From: Luteolibacter pohnpeiensis
GTDB taxonomy: Bacteria > Verrucomicrobiota > Verrucomicrobiia > Verrucomicrobiales > Akkermansiaceae
Direction: 5' to 3'
Assembly: GCF_016595435.1 (NCBI RefSeq)
Contig: NZ_JAENIJ010000030.1
Coordinates: forward strand, 1-50,033
Length of the DNA: 50,033 nucleotides
The notes under the pieces are model-generated. The model did no database searches and was not told the origin of the DNA. It saw only the letters and a program-made list of their open reading frames with translations. The position numbers and the translations under genes are program-made. Of the stretch, positions 7,183-15,955 are shown piece by piece (position 1 is the stretch's first letter; every line of letters begins with the position of its first letter).

Positions 7183-8652
7183 TCACGCGTGTGAAAGCGC
7201 TTCCTCGAAGGTTGCGAGGATGTGGCCTATGGGCTCCAGCCCGCAAGAGACGCGGAGCAGGTTTTGGGAGACGCCGCAGGCTTCGACCCACTTCAGTTCA
7301 TCGTAATGCGCCAACAGGGTGTATGGGCAAACCAGGGTGAAATTGGTGCCAAAGCTTGGTCCCTTGTTGAAACGGAGTGCATCGTAAACGCGCGGTGTTT
7401 TCTTCTCGGCTTTGAGAACGAAGGAAAGCAAGCCGCCGTAGCCACCGTCTTTGCGCATCACGGCGTGGTAGTGGTCGGTTTGCACCAGCGATGGATGCCA
7501 AACTTGCGCTACCGCCGGATGTTCGGACAACCAGGCGGCGAGGGCTGCGCCATTCTCGTTCACCGTTTTCATCCGCTTGGAGTAGCTGTGGAGATTCGAC
7601 AGCAAAACCTCAGCATCCGCGATGTAGAGCGGGGAAGTTTTGGTCGAGTCGAGGGAGAGCGACTGGCGCAGTGTTTCCGCGAAAGGAGAGGAATCACGCA
7701 CTGCAGCCATGCCGGCCATGACATCCCCGGCACCGGAGATCCATTTCGTCAGGCTGCCGGTCATGGCATCGGCGAAACGCAGGACGTCGAGATTGAATGG
7801 GCCACTGGTCGAGTCATCGACGATCAATGGAGTGCGTCCTTCATTGCAGGCTTCCGCGACGCGTTTGAGATCGACCGTCCGCAGGAGAGGATTGCTGGGA
7901 ACTTCAGTGAATACCCCAGCGAATTCGCCTTGGCGGATGCGTTGCAAAGCTTCATCCAGCGAGCCGCCGGTTGCTTCGTTGAGGTAGACGACGCCATTGC
8001 CGAAGAGTTCCTGGATTTTCAGGCAATCGACGTAAGGAAATTCGAGCTGCAGCGTTTTCTTGCCGTCTTTGACTGCGGGTAGAGCTCGCAACATTGCGCT
8101 CGCCGCAGCCATGCCGCTGGAGAACACGAAGACGTCCTCTGCGGATGTGCCGAGGATTTTGGAAAGCGCGCGGGAAATCAGATGAGACTTCGTGCCCTCG
8201 CGGAGGTTGCCATCCAGACAGTCTTGAGCCTGTCGGCTGCTGACGACTTCACCGGAAAAGCGCCAATAGAAATTGGCGTCTTTCAGCGCTTTTGATGGCA
8301 CGATGAGCGCTTGAAGGCCGTTGTAGCTGGTGATGCGGATCGCGGTCTCGGCGCGGCGTTCCACCCAACGATGGGCACGCTGGACGGACTCGCGGGTAGG
8401 TAGCACGAGAACTTCCTCATGCTCGGTGGCGACTTCCGATTTCGCTTTCGCGAATAGCTGCTCGACCGTTGGATGCTTGAAAAAGCGGGGATATCCGGCA
8501 CGCATGCGGCGCACGACTTTGTCCCGGCCCTCTTCATAGCCAATTACCGACTCCCAAGTCGGCAGGCAAACAGAGCACGCATGGGGAGAATCGGGCAACG
8601 GCACACCCAGATCCTCCTCCTGCCAAGCTGGTTCCGCCATCAGGTCACGCAT
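7183..8652 (-). CDS. Cystathionine gamma-synthase-like PLP enzyme with N-terminal extension
   Basis: This fold-type I PLP enzyme belongs to the Cys/Met metabolism family. The PLP lysine is K303 in GSLTKWISGAGD, the phosphate-binding SSGMAA is at 178-183, and EVPSNPLLRTVDL follows as in the family. About 150 residues precede the PLP domain and include the HACSVCLPTWESVIGYEEG-like stretch and GYPRFF. That segment is characteristic of fungal cystathionine gamma-synthases (Met7/STR2), so a role in transsulfuration or methionine synthesis is likely. The start at 8652 has GGAGGG seven bases upstream; a longer frame to 8718 lacks this. It lies 78 bases downstream of the hybrid kinase gene on the same strand, but functional coupling is doubtful. 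Confidence 0.8.
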   Translation of the reverse strand: MRDLMAEPAWQEEDLGVPLPDSPHACSVCLPTWESVIGYEEGRDKVVRRMRAGYPRFFKHPTVEQLFAKAKSEVATEHEEVLVLPTRESVQRAHRWVERRAETAIRITSYNGLQALIVPSKALKDANFYWRFSGEVVSSRQAQDCLDGNLREGTKSHLISRALSKILGTSAEDVFVFSSGMAAASAMLRALPAVKDGKKTLQLEFPYVDCLKIQELFGNGVVYLNEATGGSLDEALQRIRQGEFAGVFTEVPSNPLLRTVDLKRVAEACNEGRTPLIVDDSTSGPFNLDVLRFADAMTGSLTKWISGAGDVMAGMAAVRDSSPFAETLRQSLSLDSTKTSPLYIADAEVLLSNLHSYSKRMKTVNENGAALAAWLSEHPAVAQVWHPSLVQTDHYHAVMRKDGGYGGLLSFVLKAEKKTPRVYDALRFNKGPSFGTNFTLVCPYTLLAHYDELKWVEACGVSQNLLRVSCGLEPIGHILATFEEALSHA

Positions 8653-8692
8653 TGCGGTTCCCTCCATGACTTCCGAACGGACAAAGGGCAAG

Positions 8693-8723
8693 CGGGATTC
8701 GTTCTGAAGGACCAACAATCCCG
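8693..8723 (-). terminator. Weak hairpin between the chemosensory operon and the PLP enzyme gene
   Basis: An inverted repeat with 7-bp arms (CGGGATT at 8693-8699, AATCCCG at 8717-8723) and a 17-base loop sits just after the stop of the hybrid kinase. There is no T-run on the minus strand, so it may be a poor or Rho-aided terminator, or coincidence. Confidence 0.3.
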
Positions 8724-8730
8724 AAATCTT

Positions 8731-10443
8731 TCACTTTTCGCAGTATCTGGAGAGGGCGTTGGCGAGGTCCCGAGCTTTCAGTGGCTTGGAAAGGTAGTCG
8801 TCCATGCCCGCATCGAAGCATTTTTGATCATCCCCGCGCATCACATCTGCGGTAAGGGCGACGATGTGGCATGGGGGTCTGCCTTCGGTGGCTTCGATCC
8901 GGCGAATTTCTTTCGTCGCATCAATGCCGTTCATTTCCGGCATTTGGACGTCCATGAGAATAATGTCCCAGGGTTGTTCTACAGCGGCCTGGTAGGCGAG
9001 TTTTCCATTGCGAACCACGTGGGGGCGAACGCCATATTGCGCGAGCAGGGCGGAGAGGAGCATTACATTGATTTCATTGTCCTCCGCGATCATGATGTTC
9101 AGCTTCTGCACCTCTTTGCTCAGCGCGAGAACTTGAGAATCACCTTTCATCTCGGCTGCGCTGATCAATTTCCGGCTGGATTTGCTCAGAGTGATGATGA
9201 AGTGAAATTCGCTGCCGGTGCCGACGCTGGATGGCTCATACCAGATTTCGCCGCCCATGAGCCGGGTAAGTTTGCGGCAGATGGCGAGGCCTAGACCCGT
9301 GCCGCCGTGGCGCCTGTTGTCAGCGGGATCGAGCTGGCTGAAATCACGAAATAGTTTTTCGCGTTTCGCTTCAGCAATGCCGCTGCCGGTATCGCGAATG
9401 ATGCCGTGGAGGTAGAATTCATTCGGCCCGTGATCGGGGATGTATTCGTCGTAATTCGCGCGCAGCTCATCGTATGTTCCTTCGCGGATGTTGACGGTGA
9501 CGGTGCCGTTTTCCGTGAACTTGATGGCGTTGGAAATCAGATTGCCCATCACCTGTTGCAGCCGCACTTCATCGCCAACAACCATCTCCGGCAGGGTGGA
9601 GTCGATCTCGGTGATGATTTCCACCCCGCTTTCGAGCGCCTTCGGCCGGAATAGCTCGGTCATGGACGCAAGGCATTTGTTGAGTTCGAACTGGGTGGAC
9701 TCAAGCTCGAGTTTGCCGGCTTCGATTTTCGAAAAATCCAGGATGTCGTTCAGCACGGTGATCAGCGCCCGGCCGCTGGCGGCGATGGTCTCCGCGTATT
9801 TCCGCTGTTCCGGTTCCAGATCGGTTGCCAAAAGCAGATCGGAAAAGCCGAGCACACCGTTCAGCGGGGTGCGGATTTCATGGCTCATCATCGCGAGGAA
9901 TTGCGACTTGGCCATGGTGGCAGCCTCCAGCTTTTGATTGAGCGAGATGAGTGTGGTATTGCTGGCCTGAAGTTGTTGCTGGCTTTCACGCAGCGCGCGC
10001 ATCGCCTCATCCCGCTGGCGTTGGGTGAGAAATGCGTTCGAGTGGTATCGAATGCGTGCGATCAGTTCCTGTTGATCCGGCAATTTGACCAGATAGTCAT
10101 TTGCGCCAGCGGCGAAGGCGGCACTTTTGATGCTCGGATCTTCTTTGACCGACAGCACAATGATCGGGATGCTTTTGGTCTCCGGGTTGTCGCGAAAAAG
10201 TCTGACGACATCCAGTCCGTCGACTCCAGGCATCACCAGATCCTGCAGGATGACGGTCGGTTTGATTTCCTGGGCGATCTCAATCGCTCTGGATGGATCC
10301 GGGCTGAAATGAAAATTGATATCCGGCTCGTTGAGCAGCGAGCGGCGGATGGCCTCACCAATGAATGCTTGGTCATCCAGCAACAGTACCATGATGGATG
10401 GTTCGATTTCCGGGTGGAAAGTCTTGGCTGACGAGGTCATCAT
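8731..10443 (-). CDS. Hybrid histidine kinase, REC-HisKA-HATPase-REC; output of a Wsp-like system
   Basis: A soluble 570-residue kinase with no membrane segment. An N-terminal receiver carries D68 ([10 protein letters not shown]). A short coiled coil leads to HisKA with H188 in [12 protein letters not shown]. The HATPase domain shows N305 in [16 protein letters not shown] and [10 protein letters not shown] second receiver has D498 in [12 protein letters not shown]. It is the last gene of the chemosensory operon, 12 bases after cheB, the position where Wsp operons encode the diguanylate cyclase WspR. The first receiver is therefore the likely acceptor of phosphate from the upstream CheA. The kinase could then relay to a downstream regulator that is not in this window. 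No GGDEF or DNA-binding domain is present. Confidence 0.9.
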   Translation of the reverse strand: MMTSSAKTFHPEIEPSIMVLLLDDQAFIGEAIRRSLLNEPDINFHFSPDPSRAIEIAQEIKPTVILQDLVMPGVDGLDVVRLFRDNPETKSIPIIVLSVKEDPSIKSAAFAAGANDYLVKLPDQQELIARIRYHSNAFLTQRQRDEAMRALRESQQQLQASNTTLISLNQKLEAATMAKSQFLAMMSHEIRTPLNGVLGFSDLLLATDLEPEQRKYAETIAASGRALITVLNDILDFSKIEAGKLELESTQFELNKCLASMTELFRPKALESGVEIITEIDSTLPEMVVGDEVRLQQVMGNLISNAIKFTENGTVTVNIREGTYDELRANYDEYIPDHGPNEFYLHGIIRDTGSGIAEAKREKLFRDFSQLDPADNRRHGGTGLGLAICRKLTRLMGGEIWYEPSSVGTGSEFHFIITLSKSSRKLISAAEMKGDSQVLALSKEVQKLNIMIAEDNEINVMLLSALLAQYGVRPHVVRNGKLAYQAAVEQPWDIILMDVQMPEMNGIDATKEIRRIEATEGRPPCHIVALTADVMRGDDQKCFDAGMDDYLSKPLKARDLANALSRYCEK

Positions 10444-10455
10444 GGGCGTGGCGGT

Positions 10456-11481
10456 TTAATTGGACAGTGAAAACCCGGCAAGACGATCGACGATCCGGTT
10501 CAGTGGCAGGATTTCGCGAGCCGCTCCAATTGCTGCAGCGGCTTTAGGCATGCCGAATAATGCGCAGCTCGCTTCGTCTTGTGCAATCGTCAGATGTCCC
10601 GCTTGCCGAAGTTGTTTCAGACCCTCGGCTCCGTCGCTGCCCATGCCTGTTAGCAAGGCGGCGGCAAGTGACCCTTTCCAATGTTCTGCGGCGCTGGAAA
10701 ATAGGACGTTCACGGATGGGATGTAAGCAAATGCTGGTTGATCCGTGAAGTGTAGACGGTTTCCCGGCCGGAACACAAGATGATGTTCCGCTCCTGCGAC
10801 CAGAACCAGGCCGTTGGTTACCGCGTCACCCGCTTGGGCTTTGCGCACAGGCCATGCGGTCTGGTCTCCGAGCCAGGAGATGAAATCGTCACCAAACCTC
10901 ACATCCATGTGTTGGGCAATGACGATGCCTGTCGGCAGCGTGGCATCCAGTCCACTCAGAATTTCCGCCAGAGCGGCGGGGCCACCTGCGGATGCGCCGA
11001 GCAGGATCAGCTTTTGAGCACTGCGTGCCTCCGTTGCTGGTGCAGCGGCCTGAACCCGTGGAGGCATCGCCATGGGGGCGCGCAGAGTTTTGATTTGTTC
11101 GATCTTGCGGAAAAACGTGTCGATTTCTTCAAGATTGCCCATGCTGGGCGTGGTCACGACATCGAGTGCGCCCGCACCCATGGCTTCGAACACTTTCGAG
11201 GTGTTGCGGGGAATCGACCAGGTCACCAACAGCACCGCACACTCGGTGGTGGCGACAATTTCCCTGGTCGCCTCCACACCATCCATCCGCGGCATGACCA
11301 CATCCATCAGCACCACATCTGGCGGGTTGGTGCGGCAATATTCAACCGCTTCCGCCCCGTCATAGGCGGTCCATAGAAGTTGGTAGCCGTCCCGGGTTGC
11401 GACAAGGCGCCGGATCGCCTCACATGAGACCGCGTTGTCATTCACGAGTCCCAGTTTCAGATGACGCGAAGGTGGCTTCAT
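10456..11481 (-). CDS. CheB protein-glutamate methylesterase (WspF-like)
   Basis: The enzyme removes methyl groups from the chemoreceptor and so resets its adaptation state. The N-terminal receiver has D60 in VVLMDVVMPRMDG. The C-terminal methylesterase has the complete triad: S164 in LGASAGGPAAL, H191 in IAQHMD and D283 in GMGSDGAEG. The length of 341 residues is typical. Its ATG overlaps the stop of the cheA gene by four bases (ATGA). In the Wsp system the equivalent WspF is the negative regulator whose loss locks signalling on, and this protein is expected to play the same part here. Confidence 0.93.
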   Translation of the reverse strand: MKPPSRHLKLGLVNDNAVSCEAIRRLVATRDGYQLLWTAYDGAEAVEYCRTNPPDVVLMDVVMPRMDGVEATREIVATTECAVLLVTWSIPRNTSKVFEAMGAGALDVVTTPSMGNLEEIDTFFRKIEQIKTLRAPMAMPPRVQAAAPATEARSAQKLILLGASAGGPAALAEILSGLDATLPTGIVIAQHMDVRFGDDFISWLGDQTAWPVRKAQAGDAVTNGLVLVAGAEHHLVFRPGNRLHFTDQPAFAYIPSVNVLFSSAAEHWKGSLAAALLTGMGSDGAEGLKQLRQAGHLTIAQDEASCALFGMPKAAAAIGAAREILPLNRIVDRLAGFSLSN

Positions 11482-13727
11482 GATTGGTAGGCGGGGCCAA
11501 TGAACTGCTCGACCATGCGCGCGAGTTCGTCGCTGTGGAAACTGGATTTTGCCAGGTAATAATCCGCGCCGGCTTCCAGGCCGCGCTCGCGATCCTCCTG
11601 CCGGTCCTTGTAGGAAACGATCATCACCGGGAGATCACGGAAATGAGGATTGGCGCGGATTTTTTCCACCAGCTCAATGCCATCCATCCGTGGCATGTCC
11701 ACGTCGGTGATGACCATGTCGAATTTCCCTTCGCGCAGCGTGCTGAGGCCATCCATGCCATCCACTGCGGTGGTGACTTCATAGCCGCGCTCGGTCAGGA
11801 GTTTTCTTTCCAGCTCTCTCACCGTCAGTGAGTCATCCACAACAAGGACGTGTTTGGCAACGTCGGAATCCTCATGCTTGTCGGTTTTGGAAACTCTCAG
11901 CCTGCCTTCACCTGCAAGTGTGCGGATGGATAGGAGGAAATCCTCGTCATCCAGAACCAGAACCGGTGAGCCATCCGCCATCAAGGAGGTCGCTGCGAGA
12001 TCGCGGATTTTTCCGAGCTCGGAATCCAGCGGTTGTAACAGAAGTTCTTCTTCGCCGAGGAAATTGGCAACCACCACGCCGAATTGCTTGCCGGCTTCAG
12101 ACATGATCACCACCGACAGCGGGCTGGTGAGCGGCTGATTTTCTTCAAATTCCAGGACCTGCGCCGCGTTGATCAATCCAATCCGCTGGCCATTCCAGTC
12201 GCAATGCTGCCTGCCTTCGGTGTAGTGGGTTTCTTCTTCAGGAATGTTGGCGACGCCCTCGATTCTTGCCAGCGGCAGGGCGCATGGAGTGCCGGCGATG
12301 TCCACCAGCAGGCAGCGTGCGAGCGCTTGGGAGATCGGAGTGGAAAGCTCAAATGTCGTCCCGGCACCCAGCGTGCTATGAACACGAATCGTGCCGCGCA
12401 GTGCTTTTGCCGTGGAGCGCACCGCATCCAGGCCGACGCCGCGTCCGGAGATTTCGGTGACCTTGTTGCTCATCGAAAATCCGGGCAGGAACAAGAATTC
12501 CATGACCTCCGCGAAGGTCAGCGTCGAGGCGGCGACACGGCTGATCAATCCACGGGCGACGATTTCTTTCCGGATATACTCGGGATCAATGCCGCGACCA
12601 TCGTCCGATAACCGGATCACCAGACGACCTGAAACGTGCGCGGCGGAAATGGTGATTGTTGCCTGGGGATCTTTCCCGACGGCATCGCGAATGTGGCTGG
12701 GCTCGATGCCGTGATCAAGCGCGTTGCGGATGAGGTGGGTGAGCGTGCTTTCCAGCCTTTCCAGAATGTCGCGATCGACCTCGGTGTTCTCTCCGCGGAC
12801 TTCCAGTCGGCAGGGTTTTCCGAGCGACCGGGAAAGATCGCGGACCAGTCGTTTCAGGGACAGCACGCAGTCGGCAAACGGCCGCATTCGGCATGATAGT
12901 GCCTCGGTGTAGAGTCGGTTACCGAGTTGTGAGATTTGGAAGCTGTATTCGTCCAGGCCAAGCCGGAGCTGCTCGGCCAAATCCTCGGCTGCCGCAATTT
13001 TCCGCCGAATGTCTTCGAGGTGCTCAGCGGCTTGTGGGCTGCCGGCAAATGTCTCGGCAAAACCACGCAGTGAAATCAGCAGGCTGCGTTGAACCGTGGC
13101 GATCTCCTCCGCTTCCTTGTTGAAACGATTCGCCCGGTTGAGCGTGATGCGATTTTCTCCCGCCAGCGAAACAAGGCGGTCTAGGTTGTCCGAGCCGATC
13201 CGGACCGATCGGGTCTGGGTTTCGCTCCGGGATGCTTCGGCTGCTTGAGGTTCCTGGGCAGCGAGTTCCTGTTTTGCTGGCTCTGGTTTTGGGGTGGGTG
13301 CAGGGGCCGAGCTTTCCTCGGCATCCGCAGGCAATCCGCATTTGCGGACGAATTCGGCGATTTCCGCGGCGGTTGGCTTCGGCTCGGTATCGAAGATGAC
13401 GCTGCGCAGCAGATCGGTTCCTTTGAGCATCAAATCGATCCGAGACTGCGGGAAGCGAGCGCCAGGATTTTTTTGAGCACTGACGAAGACGTCTTCCATC
13501 ACGTGGGCGATGCCTACGGCGGCATCGACATTGACGATTCTGGCAGCGCCTTTGATTGAATGCGCCGCCCGCATCAGTTCTTCCAGCACAGAGGAGGCAT
13601 CGACACCGCTGCCGAGTGCCAGAAGACCCTCGGATAGGGTGGTTAGTTGATTGTCGGCGTCGATTCTGAACAGCTCCGTCATCGAGAAGCCACTCAGGTC
13701 ACCGGAAGATGAGCTGCCGGGAGTCAT
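11478..13727 (-). CDS. CheA-receiver hybrid kinase (WspE-like)
   Basis: This is the central kinase of the chemosensory array (749 residues). An Hpt domain has the phosphorylated H56 in AAHSIKGAARI. An Ala/Pro/Glu-rich linker (about 131-175) follows in place of a P2 domain. The dimerisation region leads to the ATPase, with N335 in HLIRNALDHG, DDGRGID and GRGVGLDAV. A CheW-like domain covers about 465-600, and a C-terminal receiver has D675 in ITDVDMPRMDG and K727. Fusion to a receiver is typical of WspE and other alternative-function systems. I start it at 13727 (MTPGSSSSGD), because that ATG overlaps the stop of the upstream cheW gene; the longer frame adds 26 mainly basic residues. Confidence 0.93.
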   Translation of the reverse strand: MTPGSSSSGDLSGFSMTELFRIDADNQLTTLSEGLLALGSGVDASSVLEELMRAAHSIKGAARIVNVDAAVGIAHVMEDVFVSAQKNPGARFPQSRIDLMLKGTDLLRSVIFDTEPKPTAAEIAEFVRKCGLPADAEESSAPAPTPKPEPAKQELAAQEPQAAEASRSETQTRSVRIGSDNLDRLVSLAGENRITLNRANRFNKEAEEIATVQRSLLISLRGFAETFAGSPQAAEHLEDIRRKIAAAEDLAEQLRLGLDEYSFQISQLGNRLYTEALSCRMRPFADCVLSLKRLVRDLSRSLGKPCRLEVRGENTEVDRDILERLESTLTHLIRNALDHGIEPSHIRDAVGKDPQATITISAAHVSGRLVIRLSDDGRGIDPEYIRKEIVARGLISRVAASTLTFAEVMEFLFLPGFSMSNKVTEISGRGVGLDAVRSTAKALRGTIRVHSTLGAGTTFELSTPISQALARCLLVDIAGTPCALPLARIEGVANIPEEETHYTEGRQHCDWNGQRIGLINAAQVLEFEENQPLTSPLSVVIMSEAGKQFGVVVANFLGEEELLLQPLDSELGKIRDLAATSLMADGSPVLVLDDEDFLLSIRTLAGEGRLRVSKTDKHEDSDVAKHVLVVDDSLTVRELERKLLTERGYEVTTAVDGMDGLSTLREGKFDMVITDVDMPRMDGIELVEKIRANPHFRDLPVMIVSYKDRQEDRERGLEAGADYYLAKSSFHSDELARMVEQFIGPAYQS

Positions 13728-14254
13728 GTCAATTGGCGCCTCATCGCGTCGAAAAGTTCGTCTTCGTTCAATTTTGCGACGAAATGGTCGCCTTCTCCAA
13801 ACCAACCCGTGCTGTAAACGGCCCCGGTATGGGTTGCGGGCAGCGGTTTCAGATCACTCTGATGAAATTCCTGCACCCCGAGGATTTCATCCACGATTGC
13901 GGCCACTCTCCAGCGTTGGTCCTGAAGCACCATCAGACGGGGTGTGCCACTGGCCGGTCCTGGTGTCGCATTCAGCAGGCGCTCCAGAGAAACACAGGTC
14001 CTGATGCGGCCATTCACATTTGTCACCCCGCGCAACAATCCCTTGCCGCTGTGGGGAAGGGGGCGGATGACGCCTGGGGTGATGATTTCTTCCACCCGGT
14101 CGGCAGACAGGCTGAACTTTTCTGCACCCAAGCGGAAAACCACCAGTGCGATCCGGTCCGAGCTGGGCGGATCCAGTGGCTTGGCAAAGTGCGTGGCCCA
14201 TTCCTCGCGAAGCCCGTCGGGAATGGCGTGAAGGAGCAGGGAATCCGTAATCAT
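13724..14254 (-). CDS. CheW-like coupling protein (WspD-like)
   Basis: A 176-residue scaffold that connects receptor and kinase. The CheW beta-barrel is recognisable from IALVVFRLGAEKFSL through LRGVTNVNGRIRTCVSLERLL to VAAIVDEILGVQEF. About 33 extra residues precede the domain. It is the second of two cheW genes in the operon and sits between cheR-TPR and cheA, which is the place of wspD. Both ends overlap neighbours by four bases, which suggests coupled translation and fixed stoichiometry. Confidence 0.9.
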   Translation of the reverse strand: MITDSLLLHAIPDGLREEWATHFAKPLDPPSSDRIALVVFRLGAEKFSLSADRVEEIITPGVIRPLPHSGKGLLRGVTNVNGRIRTCVSLERLLNATPGPASGTPRLMVLQDQRWRVAAIVDEILGVQEFHQSDLKPLPATHTGAVYSTGWFGEGDHFVAKLNEDELFDAMRRQLT

Positions 14255-15483
14255 GGGGCATTCAGGCGTTCGGCCCTAGCAAGAAGTTTACGTGAAGCAT
14301 CTATCCGGCCATCGGCGCGTAAAAGCAGCGCGAGATGCGAAATGGCTTCGGGGTGAGAGGGGGAAAGGTAAAGCGCTTTTCGGAACAAGTTCTCGGCCCG
14401 TGTCCGTTCGCCGATCGTCTCGGCAAGCAGCCCGCCCAGATAGTAACTTTCGGCATCCGCTGGTTGGCGTCGATGGTATTGATCCAAGGTTGCCTGGGCT
14501 TCCTCAAGCGCCCCGCGGTCGGCGAGGCTGCGGATGTATTCCAATGTTGGTTCCGGGGCGGCAGGTGTGACCGGTGCCGCCGCCGCTGCCGGGGTGGGGC
14601 GGGAGATTCCAGCAGGCCGGGAAATGCGGGTGACCACCGGTCTGGTTCTTACTGGAGCTGAGAGACCTTGGAAAAATTGAATCGGGCTCGCCGGGCGGTT
14701 TGATTCCGCTTTTTCGCATGCAAAGGACATCGGGAATCCTGCGGATTTCCACCCGTTCTGGCAGGCGAGCGGGACTTCAGCCGGGCCGAGGAATAGCAGG
14801 CCGCTGGTTCTCAGCATGCTGCCGATTTTTTGCAGTGCGGAAATTTGCCGCTCGGGTGGGAAATAGATCAGCAAGTTCCGGCAGAAAATCACATCGTAAC
14901 TTTCTTCAAAGACAGAGACGTCCCAAAAGTTTTTTTCCTCAAACAGCACCTCTCGGCGAACATGACTGGCGACGCGGAATTTTTGATCATCGAACGGCTC
15001 AAAGAATCGTTCCTGCGCTGGTGGCACGACCCCGCGAAATGCGGAATGGCGGTAAATGCCTTTGCGTGCCACGGCCACTGAAGGGGCATTGATGTCGAAT
15101 CCGGTCACTGAAAATTCCGCAGAAGCCAGTCCTGCCCGTTGCAGGCAGATCGCGATCGAATACGTTTCCTCCCCGGTAGAGCAAGGTAGGCTCAATACCC
15201 GCAGCGGGCGTTTCGGGTAGCGCCTGACCCATTCCGTGAGTGCTTGATAGCTTTCCGGATACCGGAAAAAGAAGGTTTCCGGGACAATGATGCGGTGCAG
15301 AAATGCCTGCCAGACCTCTTGCTTGAGATCCAGGGAATCCGCCCATTCATCAAGGGTCGTCATTCCCGCCTCTTCCCGCGACAGCTCCATCGCCTTCAAA
15401 ATCACGGGCAGCCCGCCGAGCGTGGAAACTTCCATGCCGGTGCGTTTGGTGATCAATGCTAGGACGCGGTCGACTGCCTTCAT
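14251..15483 (-). CDS. CheR methyltransferase with TPR tail (WspC-like)
   Basis: The enzyme methylates receptor glutamates using S-adenosylmethionine. The N-terminal helical domain precedes the SAM-binding motif LSLPCSTGEETYSI (97-110), GFDIN (about 128-132) and FCRNLLIYF (200-208). After a Pro/Ala-rich linker (about 300-330), the C-terminus carries TPR-like helices, including ADAESYYLGGLLAETIG and ENLFRKALYLSPSHPEA. CheR with a TPR tail is characteristic of WspC rather than of flagellar CheR. I start at ATG 15483, which overlaps the stop of the preceding cheW gene; the longer frame would intrude further into that gene. Confidence 0.92.
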   Translation of the reverse strand: MKAVDRVLALITKRTGMEVSTLGGLPVILKAMELSREEAGMTTLDEWADSLDLKQEVWQAFLHRIIVPETFFFRYPESYQALTEWVRRYPKRPLRVLSLPCSTGEETYSIAICLQRAGLASAEFSVTGFDINAPSVAVARKGIYRHSAFRGVVPPAQERFFEPFDDQKFRVASHVRREVLFEEKNFWDVSVFEESYDVIFCRNLLIYFPPERQISALQKIGSMLRTSGLLFLGPAEVPLACQNGWKSAGFPMSFACEKAESNRPASPIQFFQGLSAPVRTRPVVTRISRPAGISRPTPAAAAAPVTPAAPEPTLEYIRSLADRGALEEAQATLDQYHRRQPADAESYYLGGLLAETIGERTRAENLFRKALYLSPSHPEAISHLALLLRADGRIDASRKLLARAERLNAP

Positions 15484-15947
15484 GTTGCATCCAGGGTGGA
15501 GTTGGTGAGTTCCTGCAGGACCGCATCCGGCAGCACGCGATCCGGGTGGATCCACTGAATGTAGCTACCGTCCGCCGCTTCGTAGACCCGGCCGATGTAG
15601 TCGGCGTTTGCTGGTAGCGAACCAGGATCGATGAATCGGATTTCCGCCAGATTTCGGGTTTCCGTGACCTTTTCCGCGAGCAGACCGAGCAATCGTGACA
15701 CGCCGGATTCCAGCGTGACCTTGCACAGCATGATGCGGGAAACGAAGCATGGCTCGACCGGCGATAAATCTAACAGAACATTGAAATCCAAGACCGGCAC
15801 CGGCTTGCCACGGAAATTGAGCAGCCCGGCGAACGCGGGGTGGGAATGCGGCATGGACTTCAGTCGGGCGAACGGAATCACTTCCTCAATCTGGCGTGAG
15901 GAAATGGCATAGCGGTCATGACCCGCGCTGAAGAGAACAAACAACAT
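15480..15947 (-). CDS. CheW-like coupling protein (WspB-like)
   Basis: A 155-residue CheW homologue. FVLFSAGHDRYAISSRQIEEV begins the domain and AGLLNFRGKPVPVLDFNVLL gives the conserved turn. It is the first cheW of the operon, eight bases after the receptor gene. It should bind the receptor tip and recruit CheA. Confidence 0.9.
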   Translation of the reverse strand: MLFVLFSAGHDRYAISSRQIEEVIPFARLKSMPHSHPAFAGLLNFRGKPVPVLDFNVLLDLSPVEPCFVSRIMLCKVTLESGVSRLLGLLAEKVTETRNLAEIRFIDPGSLPANADYIGRVYEAADGSYIQWIHPDRVLPDAVLQELTNSTLDAT

Positions 15948-15955
15948 GAGGAATC

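Noticed and set aside
7222..8082. A 286-residue plus-strand frame opposite the PLP enzyme gene
   Set aside because: It is the antisense shadow of a clear Cys/Met-metabolism enzyme and has no recognisable motif.
8473..9294. A 273-residue plus-strand frame spanning the hybrid kinase and PLP enzyme junction
   Set aside because: It crosses the boundary of two genuine minus-strand genes and has no domain signature.
8731..10443. A GGDEF output (WspR) hidden in the operon
   Set aside because: No GGDEF-type or EAL motif was found in the hybrid kinase or in any other gene of the operon.
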